A DNA stretch of 64,000 nt, taken from Chrysoporthe austroafricana. Lineage: Eukaryota; Ascomycota; Sordariomycetes; Diaporthales; Cryphonectriaceae. Location: contig JYIP02000007.1 in assembly GCA_001051155.2 (NCBI GenBank), positions 1,242,342 through 1,306,341 of the forward strand, written 5' to 3'. Both the position numbers and the translations under genes were made by a program. The first letter of the stretch is position 1, and every line of letters begins with the position of its first letter. Below are positions 47,512-60,400 of this stretch, one piece after another. The notes under the pieces are model-generated. The model was given only the letters and a program-made list of their open reading frames with translations, was not told the origin of the DNA and did not search any database.

Positions 47512-48500
47512 GAGGCAGGTTCTGACCTGACCTGCTGGCTTGCTCGGTGGCGTAGGCTTAAACAAGCTTAAGCATCCGCTGCCACACTGCAGGGACCGGC
47601 AATCTGGATGCAAGGAGACAGCAAATGAACCCACACATCATCGTCTCTCGCCCTGTTCTGAGCTCGTCGCCGTCAACGTCACTCTCACTCGGGACGAATG
47701 TGGAAACCGTGTGTGCTGGGCCTCGTCGGCTCCGACCCCCAGCATGCCACTCCCGTACTCGTATTGACCTGCTGCCCCTTCAGGGTTCGAGCGTGACGCC
47801 AGACAGCCATCCTTGCGGCGGCACTCTCTCGACGCTGCTCCGGTCGATAAGAGGGGGGGTTTGAGTATAGAGGCAGGCAGGCAGACGCTGGAGGGACAGG
47901 TCGGACCCCGAGGCGAGCCATGCCTTCTAGGGTTATCGGCCACCAAGGCACACCTAGGCCGTGTCGCATTGCTGGTGGGGCCTTCAATCTTTGGCTCGTG
48001 GTTCAGCATGGCCCCCACCACGGCAGCCCACCCCCGTCCTCAGAATTCGAGACGACAACCGAGCCTTCCCACGCGTCTTCACGGCGATCCGCGATCCTCC
48101 TGCCCCAGCCCCTTGTTCGAATCCTTCCACCTCGTGGCAGCCGCTCCTCACTACCCCAGTAGGGTCGAGCTCCACACCACCCTGGCCAGCCTGCATCCGT
48201 ATGGTGCGGTCGGTGCGTACTGGAGACTGGGTAGGACACTGTCACACTTCCTCCTGCACAGCTGCTCCAAAACAGAAAACCCCCGTCGATCTGATCGGTG
48301 CGGAGGCTTACGGCGCGCATCAAGCAGCTCCCCATCTATGTCATGCCTTACAGTCCGCACTTGCTCGAGAGATCCCCGGGTCTCATCCGAGAATCTGTTA
48401 CGCTGCTGCGTCAAAGACCGCTCTGCGATGATGGGTTGACGGGAAAGGCTCGAAGCCTCTGGCGGCCAGATTTGCTCCGGTCGACTGTACTATGTACCAA

Positions 48501-51500
48501 TCAGGCGTGTCATGAGACCAGTCCTTAATTTTGTCGCAGGCGCCCATCAAACACTCTTTCTGGTCGGGGCACGGTATGGAGTAGGGCCCGCCAAACTTAG
48601 GCTAGCCTCGATACATTCCACTGCAGGTCTTCGGAATTGTGATCTACCTTCAGCTATCACACCTTGTTCAGCGCATTGTTCCGTCACGTGGAAGGTAGCA
48701 AACAATCCGCCATGACCGCAGTGCACTGCTGGGCGAGTCTGGCACGCGCAAGATGCTGACGCCGTGTAGTTGGCCGCGGGAATGGCGGTCAGTGGCATAG
48801 ACGGTCCACTATCAACTGCCAAGCCGCAGATGTGAAAAAAATACAGGTAAGCTGCAGAAATTTGAGGTCGTGAATCTTAACAAGGATGAGTGTGTGGCAA
48901 GTCGACTTCACAACATTGCCTATTGGCAATAGAACAGGAAACCACGCAGATTATCGCCGTCTTGCCATTGAGCAAGGAGACCGAGATGGGCTGTGCCACC
49001 CTGGACCGCATTTGCGCATCGCCTCCTCACCGGTGTGACAAGAGCTAGAAAGGAGATAAGTAATGTGTCTTGACCGACGGGTCTTCGGAATCCGGATAGT
49101 GACTCTGATCAGAGAAAAACCAAAACCTCAACACCAGTCCGGCATCTTGCGTACCACACACAGGTTCACCGGTGCGCTCATTGCGGTATCGCTCTATAGA
49201 GAACAGGGACCCGTAGGCTCGGCGTTGTCTCAACTTTTGGGCGAGTAACCAATGTTGTTCGACCCGGCTGTACAGGATAATGCGGCCCCAGTTCGGGCCC
49301 GGTCGACTTGACGAGTCAAATACTGAATGCTATTCGTCATTTGCACTATTCGACATGCGGACCGGCATCCGCCATGGCCTTTCATCGGTTCACAGTGTGC
49401 ACATTTGGTACCGAATGTACGGCAATCTATAGGGCGTCGACCTATTGCGCAAGATTCATCAAATTATGATGTGCAGCATGCAGACCGGCTCAATCCTACT
49501 ACACCGAGCCGTTACTCTCCGATAGAGCCTGCGAGGTCTCTGGCGAGCGCAGGACGGAGCCGTCCTCCGCTCCTGCGCGGCTCGATACGAGACTGGCTAG
49601 CAGGACTCCGTACACATGTCACCCTCCACTTCAAGGCTGGCAGCCTTGAGGCCGACGCAAAAAGTTTCAGGAGGCACTGCATGATGACTGCAGGTGCTAC
49701 AGGCCTGGCGTACCAGAGCTGCACTTTCAAAGAGACTGGCTCGCAAAGAGAATGTTTACCGCAAAGCCAAAACAGAGGAGCGCTCAAACATCAATCGAGG
49801 GCCAAACAGAGAGATCGCCTGATTTGCCCAACAGATCGGATCCCATCTACGATGGACGTGACCCAGCAGCTTGGATGCCAGCACCCCTGTGTCGATCAGT
49901 GACCCCGGGTTCTAGACCTCCGTCGCCCGCTTGTTGGTCATAACAGAGCAATTATGAATTCACCCCGGCACGCCTGGCGGCCGACGAGGAATCGTCGCTT
50001 GCAGTTTGGTTTCCTCGGAGACTCTTTCCAAACATGTCTCTGTCAATGTTTTCCCTCAGGGGGACCAATCGCTGATTTTGATTAGTCAGTTACACGACCG
50101 ACATCTCGGTCGACCAAGCGTCCACAGCCATCGTGTCACACCAGAGAGCGCTTTGTGATCGGTGACAATGGACCGGACATCCAAGTCGTTCGCGGGCAGC
50201 CATGGATCAGGACTCAGAGTTTGGTTCCCGCCTACCTTCGGCGCGCAGCCAGGACGAACCTCGGAAGTTTCTGAGACATATGTGATGTTGAAGGCGAGGA
50301 CTTTGAAAATCCCGGCATCTCACAAGCACGCACGAGGCTTCTCTCGTATTTTTCACGCTGTTCCCAGCTGAGTGCTGAGTTATCTGCTTAGGGCTGCCCC
50401 TAAACATTGACTATCCTGTTGGCGCTATTCGCTCAAGTGGGCTTGAACCTATGTCTCAGATCCCTCTGGGCCTTCTTTACTCGCCTTGGCAATTTGGGTG
50501 CGTCACGAGGCGGTTTGAGACGGGCAGCAGGCTGCGGTGACCTGAACCTGGACTGCACCCATCTTAGCACTCGTCACAATCCCGTGACGGAGAATGGAGG
50601 CTGACATGGACGAATTCGGCTTCCCGGCGAGTGTCCGGATGCAGGTGTGATTATCATTTCTCAGACATCTTCATCTGCAGCCCAAAGAATCAGCAAGGCT
50701 CTGACCGGCCGCGGAAATGCCACCGCTCTTTTGCCTTGCTGACGTCTCTCCCTCAGGCAGGCAAGATGAGGGGTGATATCGTAATTTCAGGGACCTCGCT
50801 CAGCGCTACTGTCCAGCGTCTGAGTGAGCGAGTTCTTCAGCGGGACGGGATAACATGGAAGGTCTCTGTGTCAACTCGCCCGCCTCAGCCGCAGATTCCT
50901 CTCCGGAGACCGGGACAAACTCAGGATCCAAGTTCTTCCTTGACAGGAGCTCCCCCATCCCGCTCTATCCCGTGCGACTGGGTCGCGGGTGGCGAGGCTT
51001 CGGGAGTGGCACTTGACAGGTAGGCAAATTGACGGAGGCGAGATGTTCTCACCGCTGGAGGCCCTCCTCGGGGACCTTCAGGACCCTATCCCGTGGTGCT
51101 CTGGCAGTGCCTGACACTGCGTCCACGGCGAGGTTCGATACATATTCCGCGGCACTGGTCGTGGAGAAACAAGCCCACGTGAATAGATAGCTATGCAGGC
51201 TATGGTATTGGCTCGATTACGGTGTTGTTCAAGACATGACATTCTTCAGGGCCATGCGATCTACCTGCAGGGCAGGCCCTGCCTTGAAAAGAAATGCTAG
51301 AATAGGTTCTACTGGCCCCTAGGCCGTTCCACCCAGCTACCTAGCTCCCGCGGCCTGGCCCTCAGGGGTCCTTTGTCACTGAGGGACTACGAGCCCCGGG
51401 GCCCACCATCACCGTCCTCATGACGGCTCGGCGATGGCCGAACAGAGACCTGGGAGGGGCACGAATAGCTCCCAAGATGTCGGGTTCTCGACTCGGACAG

Positions 51501-53320
51501 CTGGCTGGCAGGCTGGGTAGCGCGTGGCACGGTGGGTAGGTTCGCGGAGCTAGTAGGGCGAGCTCCGAACCGCTATCTAACCTCTGAGGGACGGCACGGG
51601 GTAAAGCGCGCATGTACGATACGTCCCGGCCTCTGGCGCCCTCTCGCCCTGGAATCTCGCGCAAGGGCATCCCGTCGTATGTATCCTCCGTGTGACGATA
51701 GATCCCTGCGGCCGGGTCAGGCGGCGTGCTCGCTCGATATTGCTCTCTCCTCGCGTGCTCGAGATGGGCCGATGGCCAAGAAGACCCTCATCTAGACAGT
51801 CGAGGAGGCCGAGGCACAGCTTCTGCTTCAGCTGAAGGGTTGCCCTTGCCGCGTGAGTCCTGAGCCGGTCCGGTGGGATAGGCTGTGACAGTTGACGGAA
51901 GGCTCACCGTCCCCATCGGGTGCTGCCGTGCCTATGTTGATTCCCATTGCCTTTCTGAAATGCAGGGCGCCTAGTCATTGCCCCAACTTGCCAACCCTAC
52001 GGGCATATACCCATCTAGGGAACGAGCATATTGCGGTGGCGGCCGCCTCCCGCCCACCCTCCTCTTCCTAAATCGTTCGTGAACCGGGGCATCAGGCTCT
52101 CCGCCCTCGCCATCACGGCCCAGACAGATCGCCGCCCCCATCCGGGCAGCTCAAGCATGGTCAGCACGACAGTGCCCGTGACGAAAACTGATTCACCGAC
52201 CCCTAGCTGTGATGCCACGGAGCGCATATGATAGGCTGGCCTTTTTGGCTGCTGCCCTGTCGGGTCTGGCGGTGACGATGTGAGAGAGCACACAACCTCT
52301 GCTATTTCGCCGTGCTACGATTGCCACTTTCCATGTGCAGATCCTGAATCGGGGCATGGGCGCCTACATCAGAGGTGAGAAAAAGCAACTACTACTTTCG
52401 GGGACTCGGGCGAAACACCACCGTGCTCCATCGTCCGTCGGCCTACGGATGCCGGATGCTGGTGGCTGCCTTCTGATGAGAGTCGTCGAGCAGAAGTTGC
52501 TCATGGAGCACAATAGACAGAATGGGGCCCACGCCGCGGAATGAATTTCGACCAAGATCGCTGGGGATCTCCTGGCTTCGTAGACCAAGTAGCTATCTCT
52601 CCGTACATATGCTTCGTGGGGAAATGTTTTTGCTCAGGCATGACTGGACCTATGCCTCCGGCGATCTCTCTGCTGCCACGCTGTTCCTGACTCGTACTTG
52701 TCTCTCTGGGGCTGGGTGACCCTGAATACCTTCTCCTATGATCATCAACACACTGAGTGTAAATGTTGGCGGGATAATATTTCGCCGTGCCAACATCGGC
52801 ATAGAATTTATTCTCACCTCGCCAGTGTATTATATGGGTCCACCAGCACTGGAAGACCATCCACTCGTTCTCGTGAAAATGTTCGCGATATATACATGTC
52901 TGTTGAATCTTAAACGCGTCCGTCCTGCTGCCGCTTAGAAGTGCTGCCAGAAGTCAGGGCCTACACGCCCTCCTTTGTGAAGTCTGCTGCCTCTACTGTT
53001 CAATGTAATCAGCCGAACATTCGCGAATTCGTCTACGAGACATGCGAGAGGGCTTTCGTAATTTTGTGTGGTCATCACACTACACCTGGTCGTGTTGGGA
53101 TCATTTCATATACTAGTTAGACAACGACAGTGTAGTATTCCAAAGACTGTCATTCTGTTCCTCTTCCGCTAGCTACTCCCTCATACACAAGCCGACGTGA
53201 CTTGTTGAAATGTACAGTAAACCGCTACATCAGACTACGACAATGTAAAAACGAAGAAGATGAATCCGATCACAGACGATATCTTTTGTTCCTATGCTTT
53301 GATCACCCCATCTCCCGTGA
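48501..53320. other. Gene-poor region on the 3' side of malate synthase
   Basis: Lower G+C than 41-48 kb and lacking its minisatellites. Only short frames on both strands (for example 52015-52293 and 52501-52860 minus, 52738-52938 plus), none recognisable or with partner exons. It could contain relics of decayed genes or transposons but no terminal repeats or protein motifs support one. The segment just left of 53321 is the malate-synthase 3' untranslated region. Confidence 0.4.
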
Positions 53321-53378
53321 TCACAGCTTCGAGGCGGGAGCGGCGTTTCCTACAGTGGTGATCTCATTGTACAACAGT
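53321..53378 (-). other. 58-nt terminal exon carrying the PTS1 peroxisome signal
   Basis: Joined in phase 2 to the preceding exon. It encodes 18 full residues ending SKL and a TGA stop. The acceptor CGTCAG at 53379-53384 and the GTAAGT donor at 53464 define an 86-nt intron. Confidence 0.9.
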
Positions 53379-55308
53379 CTGACGAACGAATTAGCTCGTT
53401 GATCTTTTCCCGTGAATATATACCGTGTGCTGAGGGACGACGTGAGGGATTGAGAGAGACTTACGAAGTCAAGAAGTCGGCATAGTCCTCTCCCGTCACC
53501 TGGCCGGCGAAATACTGCGCAGCCAACTGGAACTTATTGCCCTGGGGCGCTTTCTTGGCCAGCTCTTCGGTCTGCTCCTTGAGCAGCTTCAGCGCGTAGG
53601 CTTTATCGACACGCTTGCCCTCGGCGGTCGTCACGCCATGGCGGACCCACTGCCAGAGCTGGCTCCGAGACACCTCTGCTGTCGCAGCATCCTCCCTAAT
53701 TTCACGTGGTCAGCTTCCGTCGTGCCATGATGTAGAGAGATGGACCAGGGTGCTATGCGTAGACGCCGACCGGCACTCACATGAGGTAGTTGATGGGCAC
53801 GCATCCGATGCCCCTGATCCAAGCCTCCATGTAGCCGAGGCCAATGTTGAGGTTCTTCCGGATGCCGTCCTCGGTGATCTTGCCAGGCACGTTCATGTTC
53901 AGGAGGTCGTTCTGGCCGATGCTGACGTCCTCACGGCGGTTGAACAGCTGGTTGGGTGTCGGCATGTTCTTGTTGAATATCTCGGTAGCGATGGGTGCCA
54001 GGGCGGGGTGAGCAACCCACGTTCTTTAACCAAATGTCAGCGAAAACCCATCATCTCATATTATTTCTGCTGCTTTTGTCTCTTGAAACCCTGAAGTTGG
54101 CGAGGGGACAAACTTAAGACTCACCCATCGTGTCCAGCGCGCACTTCCCGCAGCTTGTCGGCCCTCACGCCTTCCATCGCCTTGTCATTGGCCTCCTTGT
54201 CATCCTTGATCGGGATCTGCGCCGCCATGCCGCCCATCGCGTGGACCCCGCGCTTATGGCAGGTCTGAATGAGCAGCTTGACGTAAGCGTCCATGAACGG
54301 CACTGTCATGGTGACCGCGCTGCGGTCCGGCAGGACGAAGTTGCTGTTCTGGCGGAACTTTTTGATGACGCTGAAGATGTAGTCCCAGCGGCCGCAGTTC
54401 AGCCCGCTCGAGTGGTCCCGCAGCTCGTAGATAATCTCGTCCATCTCGAACGCCGCGAGGATGGTCTCGATCAGCACCGTCCCGCGGATCGTGCCCCGCG
54501 GCATGCCGATGTAGTCCTGCGCAAGGTTGAAGACGTCGTTCCACAGGCGCGCCTCGAGGTGCGACTCCATCTTGGGCAGGTAGAAGTAGGGGCCGAAGCC
54601 CAGCTTGACTAGCTGGAAAGCGTTGTGGTAGAAGTACAGCCCGAAGTCGAAGAGGGAGCCCGACATGGGCTCGCCGTCGACCGTGACGTGCTTCTCCTCG
54701 AGGTGCCAGCCGCGGGGCCGCACGATGAGGGTGGGCAGCGTCCGGTCGGTGCGCAGCTTGTATTCCTTGCTGCCTTGCTTGAAGTCGACCTGTCGCCGGT
54801 TGGCGTCATAGAGGTTCACCTGGCCGTTGATCATGTTGTCCCATGTAGGGGCGGAGGAGTCTGTTTCGGGACAGCGTCAGCTCTCGGTCTTGCTATCTCG
54901 ACCTATCCGATTCTGGAGCCCCCAGCGCGCAGGACATTGCGACTTACCCTCAAAGTCGGCCATATAAGTCCAGACATCCGAATTCAGCGCGTTCACGACC
55001 ATCTTCCGGTCCGTCGGGCCCGTGATCTCGACCCGGCGGTCCACCAGACCCGGTGCGGGCGGGGCGCCCTTCCAGGTAGCATTATCGCGGATGTGCTTGG
55101 TCTCTGGCAGGAAGTCCGGGAGGGTGCCCTTGTCCAGCTCGGCCTGGCGGATCTTGCGGCGCTCCAGCAGCTGCTTGCGCGTGCTGTTGAAGGAGCGGTG
55201 CAGCAGGGCCAGGAAGGCGAGGGCCTGCGGCGTCAGGATCTTGCGGTGCTCGTCATTGACGGTGGCGAGGATGCTGACGCCCTGGAGGATGGTGTCGGTG
55301 GAGGCCAT
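53321..55308 (-). CDS. mls1: Malate synthase, glyoxylate cycle, peroxisomal
   Basis: Condenses glyoxylate with acetyl-CoA to malate, needed for growth on acetate and fatty acids (acu-9 in Neurospora, acuE in Aspergillus). Five exons on the minus strand: 55308-54948, 54860-54125, 54023-53781, 53695-53465 and 53378-53321; introns of 87, 101, 85 and 86 nt. The product is 542 residues, the usual fungal length. Clear family blocks: [40 protein letters not shown] (across exons 1/2), [64 protein letters not shown] (exons 2/3) and [19 protein letters not shown] (exons 3/4). The last exon has only 58 nt and encodes [18 protein letters not shown], ending in the peroxisomal targeting signal SKL (residues 540-542). 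Without removal of the last intron the frame stops at once after residue 524 and the signal is lost. Confidence 0.98.
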
Positions 55309-56274
55309 GGTCGGCGGCGATCGCTTGCGTGTAGGCGGTTTGTTCTTATGCTTGGGTAGTGGGGGGGTCTGTCGTCGAGGCGGCTAGATGAGTGCGCCGC
55401 GGTCTCTCGCGCGTGCTGGATCAATGCAGTCTGGTTCTATGCCAGTCCAAGCCGTTCCTGGGTATCAATGGCTGGAGAACGATGATTTCGATCCAGGCCT
55501 AGCTGCTGCAGAACCTTGCGAGGATATCTAAGAGGCGCTACGTCAGGAAAAAAAAAAGATCCAATTCCATGAGCGTAGTGAGGGGCACATACGGAGCTTA
55601 TACCAGCAGCCTTGTCACGGTCTGGGGAATGCTTGCGATACCAAGCAATCCGTTGGGGTCAGAGGGTATATATTTCTCTGGCAGGTTGTTGACAATGACG
55701 AAAAGAATACGCAGCAGGAGGAGGCAGACGGTTCTTGAAGCTCGGCAGTCACGTCCAGGTAGCAGCCGGCGGCGCTCTTCTCCTGGTCTTCGTCTCGCGA
55801 ATCAGAAGACTCCCGACTCTCCTCCTTCCAGCCTGAACCTTGCCCACGTCCTATATCTGTCAATGGCAAGGGGCAAGCCAGACCAGCCCGTGAACCGTGT
55901 GGCAGGTTGCCCTGTGCTGGCCCTTGTCGGTATTGTTCGGGTAAGAGGAGCTTCTCCCCTCAACCTCCAGGCTGAGGGCTGCTTCCACTTGGCCGGGGGC
56001 GATGACGCGCTTGTGAAAGCGCGGGGAGGGTACTAATTAGGGTCTGGCAGAGGGCGGCTTGTCACCTTGGCTGGCTGGGACTGTGTCCGGGGCCGCTTCG
56101 CTTGACAGGGTTCCCTGCATCTGACATGTGAGGGCCGCCGTCTGGGGTGAGATGCATCCACAGGCTCGATTTGGAGTCGTGGTGAGGTCATACCCTGGGT
56201 GCGTGGGAGGGGGTTCCGGAACAGAAATGAGACCTCGTCTGCCTTTTGACTGCTGCGAGGCCTGTTGCTATTAA
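55309..56274. promoter_or_regulatory. Upstream region of malate synthase
   Basis: About 1 kb upstream of the start codon. The plus-strand frame 55569-56036 and minus-strand frame 56033-56386 have no recognisable content. Acetate-regulatory (FacB) or CreA sites are expected here from known biology but I could not place one with confidence. Confidence 0.4.
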
Positions 56275-57307
56275 TGCCGGAATGCTGATGCCATTCCAGT
56301 GCCTCGCGCGATTCCATTACCCATCTCTCTGACAACCACGGCCTCGTCGATAGCACGGCTGGCCGGGCCTCAAGGTCGAGGTCCACATCCCCAGACTCCC
56401 AATGCCGATATCGTATCTCGGTAGGAGGGCAATCAGCTGCCAGAGGCGGTCCTAGACGATCCCAGGATCCACCAGACCTCCGATCTACCGAATCCGTCCC
56501 GTCTGGCTGAGCCGAGGTCGATAGGCGTGCCGGTATTCTCCGATCGGCTGCCCCCGGACCGTGAACTCATCCCCGTGCTGAATTTGCGGTTACAACCGAG
56601 TCTGCCGGTCGGAAACCAGCGGCTGGGTGTCGTGCACGTACTTGTGGCAGATATCGGTCGGCGTAGCCTCAGTCCTAATAATATTTCTACCGATTTCGTC
56701 TATCACTAGCTCGAGCCTCTCTTTTTCGACGCTCCGAGGCCTAGGCTACTGCCGCAGACAGGAAGACTATGGGACTCTCGCGAGCATATTACATTCGACA
56801 CGGCTAATGACCAGTCAGCTCCCTCTGTCGACGCAGGGCCGGAAAACAGGACAAGGTCGTTCGTCGTGAGACCAGTGTCCAGGCCATGGCATGTCTTGCT
56901 ATGGTACAGTCCGTGAGCCCGGCCGTGAGGGCCAGGACCAGTTGCCCGCGTGTCCGTGTCGGTGCCGCAAACCCTTTCTAAAGCCTACCCACACACTGAT
57001 TATGAATTCCATGCGATGCCACTTGGCATCACCTAACTCCGCGCCGCGTTTCCAACCCGAATTTTGACATTTTTCCAACGACAATTTTAATCAGTATTCG
57101 AGACTGATACTCAAAAAGCCGTATCCGCCAGATCTGGTCCCGCACTCGAGTGAACTTTTGGGGGAAAGGGCGGCAGGCTGTGAAATCGACTTTTACTTCC
57201 GAACAGCCCGTTTCGAGCGCCTCGGAGATGAAACGGTCTACTTGAAGAGAGCGTTGCCTCTGAACAGTCGGAAGGAGATCGTCACTAGCCCGCGGCTAGA
57301 GGCCTAA
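56275..57307 (+). pseudogene. Coding-like open segments, possible decayed or spliced gene
   Basis: In one plus-strand frame, 56275-56913 is open apart from in-frame TAG at 56422 and 56707; the middle block (56425-56706, 94 codons) and last block (56710-56913, 68 codons) use G/C-ending codons more than expected. A second frame is open from 57068 to a TAA at 57305 (79 codons). Possible splicing joins them: a GTGAGA donor near 56866 in phase 0 and a TAATCAG acceptor ending at 57094. I recognise no family. The protein-like composition includes EHITFDTANDQSAPSVD and GCEIDFYFRTARFERLGDE. A gene with C-to-T decay of CAG to TAG, a real multi-exon gene with a different model, or chance are all possible. 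Confidence 0.25.
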
Positions 57308-57404
57308 TCAGGCCGCATAGCACGCCTAGATCCAATTCCGACTGCGAGGAATACGAGTGGCGACTCCCAGGTCGCTACCCAGATGACGACCACAAGATCT
57401 CTGA

Positions 57405-60400
57405 CTAGGAATTGAGCGTCTTGATCATCATCTTGGCCTTGCGCCCGTCCTGCACAAGAATGTTGCGGCTCGAGAGGACACTGTTCATCGTATCGACGAC
57501 CTTGTGGAAGCTGCTGGCGGCGCCCTTCTCCTGCGTGAAGCGGACGATGCTGAGGTGGTTGCGCTTGCCGTGCTCGATGACCGTGATGATCTCGACGGCG
57601 AAGTGAACTTCCTTGATTTGGAGGACTGCGCGGGCGGGATGAATTGTTAGCTTTCATTCGCATCGTGTCGCAGAACCGCCCGCAAGCAGGATGATAAATC
57701 TTGACTTACAGTTCTTCTTGCCCACCCGCGCGAATACGATGTTGCGGTCCTTATCGACCTCGACATCCCGCATCCCCCACTTGCGCCACTCCCGCAGCAG
57801 GATCGTAACCTCCTGCCTGGCGCGGCGGCACGAGATTTGCAGGCAGAGGTATCGCATCGCTGGTTTGACGCGGAACAGCCGCGCGAGCCAATTCTGCTGT
57901 GGCTCGATCTTGCGTGAGCTGGTCGCGTTCTCTGGGCCAGTTTGAGCCATGGTGCCGGTATGAGACAACACGCGCTCCGGGTCGGGGCTTGGAGAGTCCC
58001 TCTCACGGTCAGGAGCTGCGACTTCAAGATATCAGCACGACCACAAGGTCACACAAGGCGCAGGGCTGTATCAGCCCTCCACTTACCTGCGATAGACATG
58101 CGATGGTCACTCTTAGAACCGGTCTTCCAGAACAGGATGCTCTTCTTCTTTAACGGCTGCACAGACGTGGCAGGCGGCACGGCGTCGGTCGATGTCGAGC
58201 AGAATTTCTGAGGAGGTCCAGCGACGGGCGTCTCCTGGTTTTTGTCTTCAGTAACCCCAGACGTGTCAGCTGTCTCCATGACATCGCCCTTGGAGCCCGT
58301 CTTCGACGCGCGGCGAAACCAGGACGAGAGCTTCTTCTTTGGACCAAGAGACGAGCCGTTGCTGCTGGATCTTCCACACTTAGTAGGCTCCTCGGGGAGA
58401 TCTTGGAGCTGATTGTGAAAATTGTATTTCTTGTGGCTTTGCTCCTGTGATGTCTTGTGGACATCTGCAGAGCTGGTGTTGTCGCGTGGGACCTTCTTAC
58501 GCACGTTAAGAGGTGCCGGATAGACAGCCGATCCGGTTGACTTCCTCGCAGTTGGAGACTCGACGACGCGAATCGTATTTTCGGCCTTAGCCAAGAACTC
58601 TAGGCCCTTGCTATCGTTGGGAGTGGGCAGAGGCGTTAACGCGCCTGGTGGAGGAGCCGATACAATTCGGGGTTGGCCTTTGATAGCATCTGGAGAATTC
58701 TCGAAGATCGACGGCAAAGGTCTCGAGTCACGGGTATATTGTGCGTATACAGGAGCAGATGTTATGCGCCTCTGGTTCATAGATGGGGTATTCAGAGGAG
58801 CTACGCCGAGGGTGACATTGGGCCCATACCGACAAGATTCATTGGCGTCGTACCGGGATGGAGCCTCGATCTTCACCGAATTTAGTCGTAGTGGGCTTGG
58901 AGTGAGCTCTGTCGGGGGTGTCGGAGGTAGCGGTCGTGAGTCCCATGGCTTTACGGATTTGTAGGCCGGCTCGGGGGTCCTCTGAATCGAAGGAGTCCCA
59001 AATTCAATGCTGAAAGGGCTCAGACTCGAGCGAATGTTTCTGTCTTCTGAATCAGAGGGTGAGCAAATGAGCGAGCTCCCAAATGCATCGTCGCAGTCTT
59101 TGGCGATGCTGTAACTGAAACGGATCATCTCTTCATCGACAGCAGGCTTTGCAGGATAAATTTTGTTGACAGAGCCTGTACAGTTCAGCTTTTCCCGCTT
59201 GATCTTCTTATGAGGGCTCTGCGGCGAAGTATTGTCTCTGTCGTATGTCGTCTGGTCGCCAGCGATGCTGGCTGAAGCAATGATCTTTTGATCGATGCCT
59301 TGACGGCGAGAGCTTAATACAGCACCCCTGCGAATGCTTGAGAAGTCAACGCCACGCTTGTTCCGCTGCTTGACTAGCACACTGGAAGGTCCCTGGCGGC
59401 TGCTGCGAATGGAACTCATAGAGCTGCGCTGCGACTGAGCGTAGCTTACGGTGCGAGAACGAAGTGATGAGTTGAGCCTCCTCGATACCCGTGAAGATGC
59501 TCCTGTTCCCACCCTCGAAGGCACAGAACCGGACGCGAGACTCCTTGCGGTTCCCGGCTCCAGCTTCCCACGGTGGATAGTAATCTTCGCGTGACTTGCC
59601 TGCACAGGTGCTAGATTGCGCGAAGCATAATATGGATCGTAGCTGCGAACAGTCCCTCCGGCCTCTGTATCGCCAACGGTTGAGATTACAGTGAACCGAG
59701 ACGGGGTACGTCCATGATTATGGAATTCTCGAGTTGAGACCCGCGTAGCCCAAGCTTGCGGTCGTAGCAGGTGGTGGTAGTCGCTTGCAGAGTGCGTCAA
59801 CTCTGGGTTGTAGTTCTCCAGCAACCGTTCGCGGCGAGATACGAGGAGATGATAGAACACCTTCTGTTCGTTGGGTCCCTTGCTACTGAGCTTGGCCTTG
59901 ATGTCCTTGATTTCAGAAGAGTGCCACATAGCCCGGAGCTGGCGCAGAATTTGAGGATCGATGTCACGAGGGCTGATCAGAGCATCTGTCGACCTTGCCT
60001 TCATGTCAACTGGCTGCTTCCGGTGGTTTTCGAAGCCCGGCTTGTTGTCGTACTTCTTGATCAAGGGGTGCTCCCACATCTCGACGATCGAGATGCGCTT
60101 GTCCGGATCAGTGACCAAGATCCGTCGAATCATGTCCTTAGCGTCGCTGCTGAACTCGTCCGGCATAGTATAGATAGCCCTCTTTGACAACGACAGTATC
60201 GTTGGTAGGTGCGGGTCATCGAACGGAAGCCGCTGAGCCAGCATGGCATACAAGATCACGCCCATGCTCCAGATATCCGCCTTGTCCCCACGGTAGGCCC
60301 TGGATTTAAGGAGTTCGGGCGCAGCATAGTGAGGGCTCCCACAGGCGGTATGCAGGTTCTGGTCATTTTGGTGAAGCGCGGCCATGCCGAAGTCAATGAT

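Larger units (their letters stand above)
40652..48500. other. GC-rich region upstream of the zinc-finger gene
   Basis: 7.8 kb without a supported exon. It holds microsatellites at 43501-43532, 44683-44760, 46115-46160 and 47476-47511 and direct repeats at 46177-46283. Long frames such as 44759-45457 (minus, 232 codons) overlap other frames, are R/S/P/L-biased and have no motif. The proximal 1-2 kb presumably contains the promoter and leader of the zinc-finger gene. Confidence 0.45.

Noticed and set aside
53465..53673. Stop after DYADFLTS taken as the malate synthase C terminus
   Set aside because: The stop is inside a GTAAGT donor; the next exon supplies the conserved LLYNEI...SKL end.
54130..55359. 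Long plus-strand frames opposite malate synthase
   Set aside because: Antisense shadows of strongly conserved malate-synthase exons.
57654..57971. Apparent small stand-alone gene
   Set aside because: Splice phases join it to the kinase as the KA1-containing C terminus.
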